Assembly: GCA_027334165.1 (NCBI GenBank)
Contig: DAHWXM010000012.1
Coordinates: 1 to 63,088 of the forward strand
DNA: 63,088 bases
Direction of reading: 5' to 3'
Source: Microcaldota archaeon
GTDB taxonomy: Archaea; Micrarchaeota; Micrarchaeia; Micrarchaeales; CABMGC01
Of the stretch, positions 34,938-44,250 are shown one piece after another (within the stretch, counting starts at the first letter, position 1; every line of letters begins with the position of its first letter). A program made the translations under genes and the position numbers. Under the pieces are notes generated by a model. The model was not told where the DNA came from and searched no databases. It was given only the letters and a program-made list of their open reading frames with translations.

Positions 34938-37455
34938 CCTTCATGAAGTTGATGTTCGCCCGCATCCTCTCCAGCGCCTGCTTTGTCCTTAGCCGTATGT
35001 CGTCCCGCATGTTTTCCTCCTTTCCGAAGAACGCTTTCACATCCTTCATATCCTGCTCAGTGCGCAGGGATGACAGGTTAGTGACGAACCTCTCCAACAT
35101 GTGCGTACCACTTTCGTACTTGCCCATAATCAGTTTCCAATTGCTTCTTGTCCAGTCCCACACCAGTTCATAGCCCGAAGGATTGGATGACATTATGGCG
35201 GGCAGTACGTACGAATCCTGAAGGCGTACGTGCTTTGAAAATGCAAACTCCAACGTGCCTGCCAGTAGCTTCTCATCCCTGAAGAGTGCAAGAGTCTGTA
35301 GAAGCCTGCGTTTGTCGTCTGGAGATTGCTCTTTCTTGTACCGTGCAACCACTCTGTCGTATTCCTTCCTGCCCCCGTTCCATGCGGCTATGCCGTACAC
35401 CGCACCCTTAAGGTCCGGATCCCCGCCTCTCCCTTCCATGTAACCGTTGAACGTCTCCATGGCTGTCTTTATCACCGTCCCATCGCCGAGATGGCCCAGC
35501 CCAGAGATAGCGATCCCCCTGAGCATTGTACTCGTGCTATCCTCTCCCCTCTTCTTTTCCCACCCGAGCTTTCCGAATACTTTCGAGTAGTAATCCTTGC
35601 TTACGCTATCAGCCATGCCCTCTCTATTCGTCTTGTCCAGCATCATCCTGACCCACGAAAGATGCGAGGCGAGGTTGAAGCTTAGTGGGTAGTCCGGTTC
35701 CATGCAGTAATCGCCAACAAAACCCAGGTACTCGACGAGCCTGACCTTTCCGGAACGCGCCAGCACGAACAGGTCGTTCTCAACTCCCCAAGCGTCAGTG
35801 CCCGTTATGCTTCCGTCTGCTATTGCCTTACCCAGCCCGTCCAGCATATCCTTCGGATAGCGCACCCTGTACAGGTAGTGCTGCCCGTAATTGAGTTTCA
35901 TCCAATCGCTTCCGTCAAGACTTATCTGACCGGACTTTTTGGTAAGAATCGTATCATCAACGTCCTTCGTGCCCAACCCCTGCTTTAGCGGGATCGGCCA
36001 CCTCTCTGTCTCACCGGCACTGCCAACCATTAGAAATCTTTTCTGCGTGACCGTTGCCTTTCTTCCCCGCTTAATCACGTCAAGGATAGGATATCCGGGA
36101 TTGTTTATCCACGCACTGGCAAAGTCCTCTATGTCCCGAGGGTTCCCCTTCTTCGATGCCCTGCCCACCGCACCCCACAGATCGTATTTTGTTGCATTGC
36201 CATAGGCATGTGCCTTGAGGTAATCATGAAGCCCTTTCCTGAAAGTGTCTTTACCGGCAAAGTTCTCGAGCATGTGAAGCACCGTGCCGCCCTTCTCGTA
36301 GCTTATGCTGTCAAATATCTGATCTATCTCCTTCGGCGTGCTCACGTGCACGCTTATGGGGTGCGTGGCTTTGAGCGCATCAGCAGTGAACGCAGTCGCT
36401 ATGACCTCATCGAAGTATTGCTTGTCAACATTCCACTCGGGAAACACCGCGGCCATGGCCTTGTAGCTCATGAACGTGGCGAAACTCTCGTTGAGCCACA
36501 GGTCGTCCCACCATTTCATGGTGACAAGATCGCCGAACCACTGGTGCGCGAGTTCATGCGCTATCGTCTCGGCTATGCTCTGTCTGACCGCGATCGGAGT
36601 CTGCTTATCGTCTCCGAGTATCGCTATCTCCCTGAACGTTATGGCTCCCCAATTCTCCATCGCGCCAGCGCTGAAGTCGGGTATGGCCAGCAAGTCCAGC
36701 TTCGGCATAGGGTACTTTATCCCGAAGTAATCGTTGAAGAACGATACAAATTTCTTTGCGTACTCAAGTCCGAGTCTTCCCAGTTTCCTCTTCCCTGGGA
36801 CAGTTGCCACGCGGATCGGCATCCCGTCCAGTTTTCCCACTACGTAATCATACTTGCCCACTCCGAGATACACGAGGTAAGGAGACATTCTTGGCGTCCT
36901 TGAGAATGCGACCCGTTTCCTGCCCTTACCTAACTTTTTCACGCTCTCTATCGGCATGTTCGAGATCGCATCAAGATCCTCATCGACCTCGATCGATATG
37001 CCAAACGTGGCCTTGAATCCGGGTTCGTCAAAGCATGGAAATGCGGCTCTCGCATCCGCGGCTTCGAACTGCGAGGTTAGTATGTAGCCCTCCTTCCCGT
37101 CTGTCTCGTACCTGCTCCTGTAGAATCCATACATCTTGTCATTGTTTTCTCCACTGAAATTTATCGTAACCGCTGCGTCGCCGTGTATCTCCCTGGCAAA
37201 TGACAGGTTTATCTCTTCCCTTTTGGCGTCGTAACCGACCCTCGCCTTCTGAGACACCCCTCCACATCGCACCTCCGCGTCTAGCACGCTCAACTCCCTC
37301 GCGTTCATGCGCACGTTCCTGCACGGCTCGCGCACGGAAAGCGCCACTGTCTCGGTGCCATAGTACTTGAAAGTCTTCATGTTCGTCTTCAGCACAATGT
37401 CATAGCTTTTGGGAACGGCGTTGTCCCCCAACGTTTGGTATTTGTACTCGCTCAC
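34921..37455 (-). CDS. M1-family zinc aminopeptidase (tricorn-factor/APN type)
   Basis: 844 residues. GAMENWG exopeptidase motif (about 264-270), HELAHQWFGD zinc motif (His 300, His 304) and the third ligand Glu in LNESFATFM (about 323). An N-terminal beta-saddle and a long helical C-terminal domain complete an M1 enzyme. It trims peptides from the proteasome or tricorn in the cytosol; no signal peptide. Divergent from the epimerase across 74 bases holding TTATAAAATAAAAAGG. Confidence 0.95.
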   Translation of the reverse strand: MSEYKYQTLGDNAVPKSYDIVLKTNMKTFKYYGTETVALSVREPCRNVRMNARELSVLDAEVRCGGVSQKARVGYDAKREEINLSFAREIHGDAAVTINFSGENNDKMYGFYRSRYETDGKEGYILTSQFEAADARAAFPCFDEPGFKATFGISIEVDEDLDAISNMPIESVKKLGKGRKRVAFSRTPRMSPYLVYLGVGKYDYVVGKLDGMPIRVATVPGKRKLGRLGLEYAKKFVSFFNDYFGIKYPMPKLDLLAIPDFSAGAMENWGAITFREIAILGDDKQTPIAVRQSIAETIAHELAHQWFGDLVTMKWWDDLWLNESFATFMSYKAMAAVFPEWNVDKQYFDEVIATAFTADALKATHPISVHVSTPKEIDQIFDSISYEKGGTVLHMLENFAGKDTFRKGLHDYLKAHAYGNATKYDLWGAVGRASKKGNPRDIEDFASAWINNPGYPILDVIKRGRKATVTQKRFLMVGSAGETERWPIPLKQGLGTKDVDDTILTKKSGQISLDGSDWMKLNYGQHYLYRVRYPKDMLDGLGKAIADGSITGTDAWGVENDLFVLARSGKVRLVEYLGFVGDYCMEPDYPLSFNLASHLSWVRMMLDKTNREGMADSVSKDYYSKVFGKLGWEKKRGEDSTSTMLRGIAISGLGHLGDGTVIKTAMETFNGYMEGRGGDPDLKGAVYGIAAWNGGRKEYDRVVARYKKEQSPDDKRRLLQTLALFRDEKLLAGTLEFAFSKHVRLQDSYVLPAIMSSNPSGYELVWDWTRSNWKLIMGKYESGTHMLERFVTNLSSLRTEQDMKDVKAFFGKEENMRDDIRLRTKQALERMRANINFMKANGLS

Positions 37456-37529
37456 ATCAGCACCATATCCTTATAAAATAAAAAGGGTTAATAACTATTC
37501 ATCGACAAATGTAGTACGAGAGTGAGCGA

Positions 37530-38462
37530 ATGGAAATAAAGAACAAGAGAATAATCGTGACCGGGGGAGCAGGATTCATAGGAAGCAACATAGCGCGCAC
37601 CCTCGCCCCTGACAACGACGTAACGGTCCTTGACAGCATGCACACCGGCAGCGTGGACAATATCCGGGACATAATGTCGCAGCACAACGTGAAACTCGTA
37701 CAGGACACAAGCGGCAATGCCGAAAAGGCCGACAAGGATGCAGACATCATATTCCATCTAGGAATGTATTCATCCACTCCCATGTACAGGGAGAACAACC
37801 AGCGCGTAAGCGAGGTCATACGCGACGCGATAGATCTATTCAAGTTCGCTTCAGGCGCCGGAATCCCCGTGGTCTTCGCTTCGTCCTCATCCGTTTACAA
37901 TGGCCTCAACCCGCCACACACAGAGGACCTGAGCCTGAAGGTCACGGATTTCTACACTGAGGCCAGGATCGGGGTGGAGCGCCTCGCCGAGCTATACAAC
38001 AAGTTCAATGGGCTTGACGCTACAGCTCTGAGGCTCTTTTCCGTTTACGGTAGGCACGAGGAAAACAAGAAGGAGTTTGCCAATCTTGTGACGCAGTTTC
38101 TTTTGGCGATAAAGTCCGACCAGCAGCCGGTGATATATGGGGACGGAACGCAGACGCGTGACTTCACCTTCGTCGAGGATGTAGTGTCGGCTTTCATCAA
38201 GGGTGCCGACAAGAAGGGCTTCAATATATACAACGTAGGCACAGGCACAAATTACACGCTCAACCAGCTTGTGGAGAAACTTTCGGAGCACGTGGGCAGG
38301 AACGTGATCCCAAAGTACATACCGCAGCCGCTGAAGAACTACGTCATGCACACTCTTGCGAGTACGAAGAAGGCCGAAACCGAACTGGGCTTCAAGGCGA
38401 GGTACACGCTCGACATGGGTATAGATGACCTGATGGAGTACTACGGCATTAAAAAGCAGTAA
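37530..38462 (+). CDS. NAD-dependent sugar epimerase/dehydratase
   Basis: 310 residues. The Rossmann motif TGGAGFIGSNIA, the extended SDR features ASSSSVYNG and YTEARIGVERL (the catalytic Tyr sits in the position written FYTEARIGVE, where YxxxK is replaced by YTEAR), LRLFSVYGRHEENK, and DFTFVEDVVSAFI are those of UDP-glucose 4-epimerase-like enzymes. The missing Lys of YxxxK is unusual and may mean altered or lost catalysis. Likely supplies nucleotide sugars for the glycan genes nearby. No close neighbour on the same strand. Confidence 0.85.
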   Translation: MEIKNKRIIVTGGAGFIGSNIARTLAPDNDVTVLDSMHTGSVDNIRDIMSQHNVKLVQDTSGNAEKADKDADIIFHLGMYSSTPMYRENNQRVSEVIRDAIDLFKFASGAGIPVVFASSSSVYNGLNPPHTEDLSLKVTDFYTEARIGVERLAELYNKFNGLDATALRLFSVYGRHEENKKEFANLVTQFLLAIKSDQQPVIYGDGTQTRDFTFVEDVVSAFIKGADKKGFNIYNVGTGTNYTLNQLVEKLSEHVGRNVIPKYIPQPLKNYVMHTLASTKKAETELGFKARYTLDMGIDDLMEYYGIKKQ

Positions 38463-38470
38463 CTCCAGAT

Positions 38471-38526
38471 GCCGATCTTCACATTTTACCAATTTATTGC
38501 ATTTTTTGTGATAAATTGGCATCGGC
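38471..38526. repeat. Nested inverted repeats after the epimerase gene
   Basis: CCAATTTAT (38489-38497) and ATAAATTGG (38511-38519) form a 9-bp stem with a 13-base T-rich loop. An outer pair GCCGAT (38471-38476) and ATCGGC (38521-38526) flanks it. It lies 8 bases after the epimerase stop and about 60 bases before the next start, so it may be a terminator or an operator. Confidence 0.55.
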
Positions 38527-38583
38527 CAGCACGTGACGTCAGAGCGGGATTAACATTAAAAATATTGTTATGCAAATAATAGC

Positions 38584-39069
38584 ATGCATAATCTTTTTCC
38601 TTCGGTCTCCGAAACCTCGAAAATTAGGGGAATACTAGAGATAATAAAACAGAACAACGATGTCATAGAGCTATCGAAGCTGGCCGATGAGGCAGAGATA
38701 GACATCGACTTCCTAATGCCTCTCGTGGAGGCGTGCAAGATGCTAGGATTCGCAACAATAGACGAATCAGAAATAAAGCTCACCGCTACCGGAAGAAAAG
38801 TGACCCCCGGAAACATGTCCAAGCTGTTGCGCGAGCGCCTTCCGAAGCTGGAACCGTTCAGAAGCGCTATTTCAATACTCCGGCGCTCATCGCTGACCAC
38901 AGAGGAATTATTCCGGAAGCTCTCCGAGCAGGGCGTAACGCTGGACGGAGATGTCGACACCAATTTTGTACAGATGAAGAAGATGCTGCTGCGCTTCGGG
39001 GTCAGAACGAAGCTGCTCGAGTACGATTCGGACACAGACACGTGGAGCACATTCCATGCTCACAGGTGA
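38584..39069 (+). CDS. Stand-alone AAA-associated C-terminal domain protein
   Basis: 161 residues. HTH-like N-terminus (ILEIIKQNNDVIELSKLADEAEIDIDFLMPLVEACKMLGFATIDESEIKLTATGRKV) and a C-terminal alpha/beta part (LLRERLPKLEPFRSAISIL, LTTEELFRKLSEQG). It resembles the AAA-associated domain usually fused to the C-terminus of NitT/TauT-type ABC ATPases. Here it is a separate gene, convergent with such an ABC operon, 29 bases apart. A role in controlling that transporter is inferred. TATA-like AT-rich sequence lies at 38555-38575. Confidence 0.75.
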   Translation: MHNLFPSVSETSKIRGILEIIKQNNDVIELSKLADEAEIDIDFLMPLVEACKMLGFATIDESEIKLTATGRKVTPGNMSKLLRERLPKLEPFRSAISILRRSSLTTEELFRKLSEQGVTLDGDVDTNFVQMKKMLLRFGVRTKLLEYDSDTDTWSTFHAHR

Positions 39070-39098
39070 GCGTGAGAGCAAGCAAAAGAGCGATGTGC

Positions 39099-39845
39099 CT
39101 ATTTGGCTATAGCCGCGTAGACCTCGTCCACTATCTTGATGAAATCCTCGCTTCTCTTGTTCCTGGGCCTTCCTATCTTCACAACCTTGACCTCCTTCAC
39201 GTGTGATGGTTTCTCAGAAAGCACAATTATCTTGTTGGCCAGTTCCACCGCTTCCTCCACGTTGTGCGTCACCATTATTACCGAGTTAACAGATATGCTC
39301 TTGCTTTCGAGCATGTAGGTTATATCTGACCTGAGCGTGTTTGCCGTGAGTTCGTCTAGCGAGCTGAACGGCTCGTCCATGAGCAGCACCTTTGGTTCGG
39401 ACGCAACTGCCCTGGCTATGCCGACCCTCTGTTTCATGCCTCCACTAAGCACGTTGGGATAATAGTCCTCGAATCCGCTCAGTCCGAATCTCTCCACGAG
39501 CTCCTTTGCCCGCGCGTCTTTCTCCTCATCGCTTATGTCCAGGAGCGAGAGCCCTATCTTAATGTTCTCAAGGTTCGTGAGCCATGGGAGCAGGGCGAAG
39601 TCCTGGAACACGAAAGACATGCCAAGTATCGGTCCCGTTACCGTCCTGTTCATGTAGGTGACCTTGCCTCCTGAAGGCTTTATCAGCCCCGCTATTATCC
39701 TGAGCAGCGTACTCTTGCCGCAGCCAGAAGGCCCCATTATGCATATGAATTCGCCCTTCTCCGCCTTGAATGACACATTTTTGATTATCTCAAGCCCGCT
39801 GTTCTCATAATTGAAAGATATCTTATCCACGCTTACTATGCTCAA
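39099..39845 (-). CDS. ABC transporter ATP-binding protein, NitT/TauT type
   Basis: About 248 residues from TTG 39845. Walker A MGPSGCGKSTLL, Q-loop FVFQDFALLPW, signature LSGGMKQRVGIARA, Walker B VLLMDEPFSSLDE and the switch His in VMVTHNVEEA-like VIMVTHNVEEAVELA. The FALLPWLT pattern is typical of the SsuB/TauB/NrtD group. The TTG start has a perfect GGTGAT 3 bases upstream and lies 9 bases after the permease stop; the longer frame (from 39896) would overlap the permease. It energises the permease encoded just upstream. Confidence 0.93.
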   Translation of the reverse strand: MSIVSVDKISFNYENSGLEIIKNVSFKAEKGEFICIMGPSGCGKSTLLRIIAGLIKPSGGKVTYMNRTVTGPILGMSFVFQDFALLPWLTNLENIKIGLSLLDISDEEKDARAKELVERFGLSGFEDYYPNVLSGGMKQRVGIARAVASEPKVLLMDEPFSSLDELTANTLRSDITYMLESKSISVNSVIMVTHNVEEAVELANKIIVLSEKPSHVKEVKVVKIGRPRNKRSEDFIKIVDEVYAAIAK

Positions 39846-39853
39846 GCCATCAC

Positions 39854-41488
39854 CTACCTGTATACCGCGGAAATCCTGTTGTACAGCCTTTTCCACACGA
39901 ACGTGTTAATCAGCAATATTAACACTATAAGGTTTAAAAGTGCGATAACCATCAGCGTGAGGTTCCCTGAGTTTAGCGTCGAATCCAGCAGAACCCCGAT
40001 GCCTGTGTGCACGCTGCTTATTATGTTGCCCCCACTGAGCCCGTTAGTAGTGAAGCTTTCCGCCACTATGCTCGCGTTCCATTCTGCGGCTATCCCTGTC
40101 AACGCACCGGTTAGGAACCCCGGAATCAGGGCCTTCAGGTAGATGCTCTTCCATGCCTTGATTCCGTCGAGCCTGAACAGTCTCTTGACCTCCATTATGT
40201 TCGGAGCTATTGTCCTGCTGCTGGCTATGATGCTGAATATCAGGTACCATATACCGCTCAGCACGAATACGAAGAAGGCTATGATTTCCCCTCTCATAGG
40301 AACTCCGGCGAAGAGTATCGCTATTCCCGGCAACATTATGGTGGCAGGTACGGATGCGAGTATCTGGAACAGCAGCAGGTACTTCGAGCTGTGCTTAGAT
40401 ACGAATACAAGATACACGCAGAGCGGGAAAGCTATCGCGGTTATGAGCCCAAACGCGAGCCATATGCGAGCGAATGAAAAAGCGAGCGATGAGAGCGACA
40501 GGTATTCGTACCCTATAACGCTCCTGTTGACAAAAACCGCGTACACCACGGTGACTATGATGGCCGCACCGATCAGCGCGTAAGCGACGGTTCTGGCGTA
40601 TGCACCACGCCGCACCTGCCTGCGGTGGCCGCGCCGACTCTCCGCAATCACTCTCTTGGGCACCCTGGCAGCTACCACCCTGCGCTGCAGACCCGTTGCC
40701 GCTCCCGCGCTGAGCAGAGGTCGCGCCGACACGATTCTTCTAGAGAACCAGCTCACGAAAGCGCCAGTTATCGCCTGCTGCGGCTTGTTCTCCTGCTGTT
40801 TGCTCGACTGCCTCGTGTATCTCACTGCATAATCCTCGAGAGGTTTGAAGAACAGCAGTCTCGTCGCGACTACGAACACAATGAACACTCCTATCCCGAG
40901 AAGATACGCACCAACACTGCCCCCCGCATTCCCGGGGGCCAATTCGACAAGCGCCGCGCCTATCCCGTGCTCCACCCTGCAGCAATTCGATGCATTCCCG
41001 TAAGAGAATATCTCGCTGGTGACCAGATAGAACAGACCTATCGACCATGAGAGTATGGACTGACTGACTATCCTCGGCAGGCTGGCCGGCAGAAAGATCT
41101 TCCTGAACCTCTCCACCATTCCCATCCTGTAAAGGGATGCCACCTCAAGGAATTCAACCGGCAGCATCTTCACCGTCTCGTAGACTCCGAAGATTATGTT
41201 CCACACCATGCTGGTTATTATAAGGAATATCACAGCAGCGTTTATACCGACGTATCCCGGAAGGAAGTATACGAACACCACAAGGGCGAAAGGGAAGAAC
41301 GCGAGTATCGGCACGGTCTGCAGTATGTCCACTATTGGTATTATCACCTTCTCGGCCTTCGGAGAAACAGCGGCGTATATGCCAACGGCAAGGCTTATCG
41401 CTATGGACAGGCCAAGGGCTATGAACATTCTCGTCCACGAGAAGATGGCATCTATAACGAGCGTAAGCACGGTGCTGTCGAGGGACAT
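39854..41488 (-). CDS. Fused double ABC permease, NitT/TauT type
   Basis: 544 residues. Two binding-protein-dependent permease units in one chain, each about 200 residues with 5-6 helices. The first (about 15-215) has the EAA-like loop LPVEFLEVASLYRMGMVERFRKIFLPASLP; the second (about 310-540) has IMEVKRLFRLDGIKAWKSIYLKALIPGF. A basic linker of about 70 residues joins them (RRVVAARVPKRVIAESRRGHRR). Both halves of the pore are thus encoded by one gene. No substrate-binding protein is nearby, so the substrate (anion or organic) cannot be named. Confidence 0.9.
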   Translation of the reverse strand: MSLDSTVLTLVIDAIFSWTRMFIALGLSIAISLAVGIYAAVSPKAEKVIIPIVDILQTVPILAFFPFALVVFVYFLPGYVGINAAVIFLIITSMVWNIIFGVYETVKMLPVEFLEVASLYRMGMVERFRKIFLPASLPRIVSQSILSWSIGLFYLVTSEIFSYGNASNCCRVEHGIGAALVELAPGNAGGSVGAYLLGIGVFIVFVVATRLLFFKPLEDYAVRYTRQSSKQQENKPQQAITGAFVSWFSRRIVSARPLLSAGAATGLQRRVVAARVPKRVIAESRRGHRRQVRRGAYARTVAYALIGAAIIVTVVYAVFVNRSVIGYEYLSLSSLAFSFARIWLAFGLITAIAFPLCVYLVFVSKHSSKYLLLFQILASVPATIMLPGIAILFAGVPMRGEIIAFFVFVLSGIWYLIFSIIASSRTIAPNIMEVKRLFRLDGIKAWKSIYLKALIPGFLTGALTGIAAEWNASIVAESFTTNGLSGGNIISSVHTGIGVLLDSTLNSGNLTLMVIALLNLIVLILLINTFVWKRLYNRISAVYR

Positions 41489-41615
41489 GAATTACTCAAC
41501 CATACAACTAATATAGTCTTTTCTGTGCGCAGTTAGCAGAAAAAAGTTTTACCGGCGTTTTCCCTCTGTCACCGCACGTATAAATAATTATCTGAAGATA
41601 TGTTGTTAGACCAGT

Positions 41616-42653
41616 ATGCCAGTGCGTTGGGGAACGCGTAACCGCACCGGTGCAAAGAGGCAGCATCGTGGGGTGCTCGGCCAGAAGCGGGCCATGAAGA
41701 AAAGGAAGGTCTCTGCTAGCTCCGCTGCGAAGTCACGGCGCACAACTGCTCCACGCTTGCCGCAATCACAGGATTTCGAAGAGATACTCATTAACAGCCT
41801 TCTGCACCGCGGAGGCGCTGCATCCGATACAACCCCCGGAAACATACTTTTCGGAAGCACCGACGCAGCAAGGCGCTTAGGGTACAAGTTCGGATTTTAT
41901 GTGGGCAAGGGCATACACGCCCAGGGCGGCGGCATAGACTCGCTCTTCCTCGCACTCGAAAACCTTGGCTTTGGCAAGGTGCTCTACTATCCATCCGGCC
42001 GCAACGTAGTGATAACATCTGGCATGTCCGCGCTGCCGCGCTCCCCTCTGGGGAACAGGATGCACATACTCGAGTCCGGGATAATGGCGGGATACCTCTC
42101 CGGGCACACCGGAACCCTTGTAGACGTATTCGAGTCATCTTGCGCACACGAGGGCAACGGGCACTGCCAGTTCATAGCGAGTCCTTCGGACAGCTCCCGT
42201 CCGATCCACAGGGACCGCAACGTGCGCGACCCGGTTGGCGAGATAGCGCGCAACGTTCTCTCACAATCGTCGCACGAAGACGCCGAAGGAGAACAGATGC
42301 ATTTGATGCTCCAGTACCTCCCTCTATCAAAGAATCCTGTTGTAGGAGCTGTGTCACTGATACTCTCCAAGGCGGGAACAAGGCTTGCAGGGGAGTGCCA
42401 CGGGGACTACGCGGCCGCAATAAACGGCATTAGGCGGTGCTTCGATCTTGCGTCAGTGGAGACAATCAATCGCAGCAGCAAAAGGGTTATAAGGCTTAAA
42501 TATAAACAGTATAACTCGATGGAAGGCCTAGTGAACCTGTCCGGTTCCATGGCCCTCGGATTTGCAAGGGCCTTCTACAGGTCCAAGCCCGAGATCCGTA
42601 CCGGCCTGAATAAGGACGGCACGTACTTCCTGGACATAAAGATGAAAAAATAA
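41616..42653 (+). CDS. V4R-domain protein with basic N-terminal tail
   Basis: 345 residues. The first 50 residues are very basic (KRAMKKRKVSASSAAKSRRTT), perhaps for nucleic-acid binding. Residues about 75-190 match the V4R (4-vinyl reductase) small-molecule-binding fold: RLGYKFGFYVGKG, ILESGIMAGYLSGHTGTLVDVFESSCAHEGNGHCQF, with the conserved Cys and G-x-x-x-C-x-F ending. The rest is unassigned. A TATA box (TATAAATA, about 41580-41587) precedes it, divergent from the ABC operon. SecY follows after 16 bases. Confidence 0.75.
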   Translation: MPVRWGTRNRTGAKRQHRGVLGQKRAMKKRKVSASSAAKSRRTTAPRLPQSQDFEEILINSLLHRGGAASDTTPGNILFGSTDAARRLGYKFGFYVGKGIHAQGGGIDSLFLALENLGFGKVLYYPSGRNVVITSGMSALPRSPLGNRMHILESGIMAGYLSGHTGTLVDVFESSCAHEGNGHCQFIASPSDSSRPIHRDRNVRDPVGEIARNVLSQSSHEDAEGEQMHLMLQYLPLSKNPVVGAVSLILSKAGTRLAGECHGDYAAAINGIRRCFDLASVETINRSSKRVIRLKYKQYNSMEGLVNLSGSMALGFARAFYRSKPEIRTGLNKDGTYFLDIKMKK

Positions 42654-42669
42654 CGGATCCGGTGCAAAA

Positions 42670-44172
42670 ATGCCCTTGGAATTCCTAGACCCTATACTAA
42701 AGCTTATCCCCGGAATCAGGAAACCGGCGATGCCGCTCACGTTCAAGGAGAAGCTCAAGTGGACCGCAATAATAATGGTGGCCTACTTCGCACTCTTCAG
42801 TACACCGGCATTCGGAGTGCAGAACGCATCGGCGCAACAGGTCTTCCAGCTCATAAACGTGATCTTTGCAGCCAAGATAGGCACGCTCATAACCGTTGGC
42901 ATAACCCCGATAGTGCTCTCTAGCATAGTGTTGCAGCTGCTTCAGGGATCCGGTGTGATCAACGCCGACCTCAACGATCCGCAGCAGAAGGGCAGGTTCC
43001 AGAGCATACAGAAGCTAATAGCAATAATAGTGGCGATAGTGGAATCCTTCTTCTTCTCGTACACGTTCCTGAACTCCAACCTTCTCGTGCCTGGCTTCTT
43101 CGGCCTGGTCGTCCTGCAGCTGATAATAGGCGCAGTCATAATCATATTCCTGGATGAGATGATGGTCAAGTACGGGCTCACGTCCGGCATCAACCTGTTC
43201 ATAGCGGGAGGTGTTGCGTACTCGATAATCGCCGGCACCGCCACCATCCTTCTCCCTAATGCGATGCAGCAGCTTGCAACACCCGGTGCCACCGCGCTAC
43301 CTCTTGCCATAGAAGCGTTCGGCCCGCTATTCGTTGCGATAATCGTGATGCTGGTCAGCATATACGCGTATGACATGAAGATCGAACTTCCCATGGTGTT
43401 CAGCCAGTTCCGCGGAGTTGGCGGCCGCCTCCCGATCTCCCTGCTCTACGCCAGCGTCATGCCAGTGATATTCGCCACGTCGCTCGAGATTGCGATAACC
43501 TCGCTTATGGGCGGAGTGCTGCCGCACTTTGCGACATCTAACCTCGCGGGCTTCCTAGGCTACTACGTGAACCAGCCTTCCGCCACCTCGGGCAACACCT
43601 CCGCACTCACCGGCGGCCTTCTTTACCTACTTTCGATAAACAGTTTCACACAGAGCCCACTAATATCAGGATACGGCGCATACTTCAGTTACCTAGCCAC
43701 CGGAACGAGCCCGCTGCTCATACCCTGGGGGCACAGCCCTTCCGGAGTAAACCTGGCCTTCTCATGCACCCTTGCGAATTCATGCATAGCCATACCAGAA
43801 TGGGTGCATGTGCTCCTGTCCACGCTGCTGTTGGTAGTGCTCTGCGTCATATTCGGGAAGTTCTACATAGAGATGACTGGGCAGAATCCGAAGAACGTCG
43901 CGGAGCAACTGCAGACCATAGGCTGGCAGATACCCGGGTTCAGGCGCGACCCAAGGATAATAGAGCAGATACTGGAGAAGTACATACCTACAATCACCGT
44001 CATAGGAAGCATATTCGTGGGACTGCTTGCGGCTTTCGCAAACCTCACCGGAGCCCTTGGTAGCGGAATGGGCGTACTGCTTACCGTAGGAATAATGTAC
44101 GCACTGTACCAGCAGCTGGAGAACGACAACACTCTCGCAGGATATCCTGCGCTTGACAAGATGCTCTCCTGA
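42670..44172 (+). CDS. secY: Preprotein translocase subunit SecY (Sec61 alpha)
   Basis: 500 residues with ten membrane helices. The archaeal SecY start (LEFLDPILKLIPGIRKPAMPLTFKEKLKWT), plug region, the loop KGRFQSIQKLIAI, and the cytosolic loop with SQFRGVGGRLPISLLYASVMPVIF are all visible, as is the C-terminal loop GQNPKNVAEQLQTIGWQIPGFRRD. It forms the protein-conducting channel. SecY is usually in a ribosomal-protein operon; here it follows the V4R gene, so gene order is rearranged. Confidence 0.96.
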   Translation: MPLEFLDPILKLIPGIRKPAMPLTFKEKLKWTAIIMVAYFALFSTPAFGVQNASAQQVFQLINVIFAAKIGTLITVGITPIVLSSIVLQLLQGSGVINADLNDPQQKGRFQSIQKLIAIIVAIVESFFFSYTFLNSNLLVPGFFGLVVLQLIIGAVIIIFLDEMMVKYGLTSGINLFIAGGVAYSIIAGTATILLPNAMQQLATPGATALPLAIEAFGPLFVAIIVMLVSIYAYDMKIELPMVFSQFRGVGGRLPISLLYASVMPVIFATSLEIAITSLMGGVLPHFATSNLAGFLGYYVNQPSATSGNTSALTGGLLYLLSINSFTQSPLISGYGAYFSYLATGTSPLLIPWGHSPSGVNLAFSCTLANSCIAIPEWVHVLLSTLLLVVLCVIFGKFYIEMTGQNPKNVAEQLQTIGWQIPGFRRDPRIIEQILEKYIPTITVIGSIFVGLLAAFANLTGALGSGMGVLLTVGIMYALYQQLENDNTLAGYPALDKMLS

Positions 44173-44250
44173 TCCCGCCGCGATAGGGACCAAACAAAAC
44201 GCACATAAATGTTAAGTTACAATCTGCTTTCAATCCATTGGTGGGATGGA

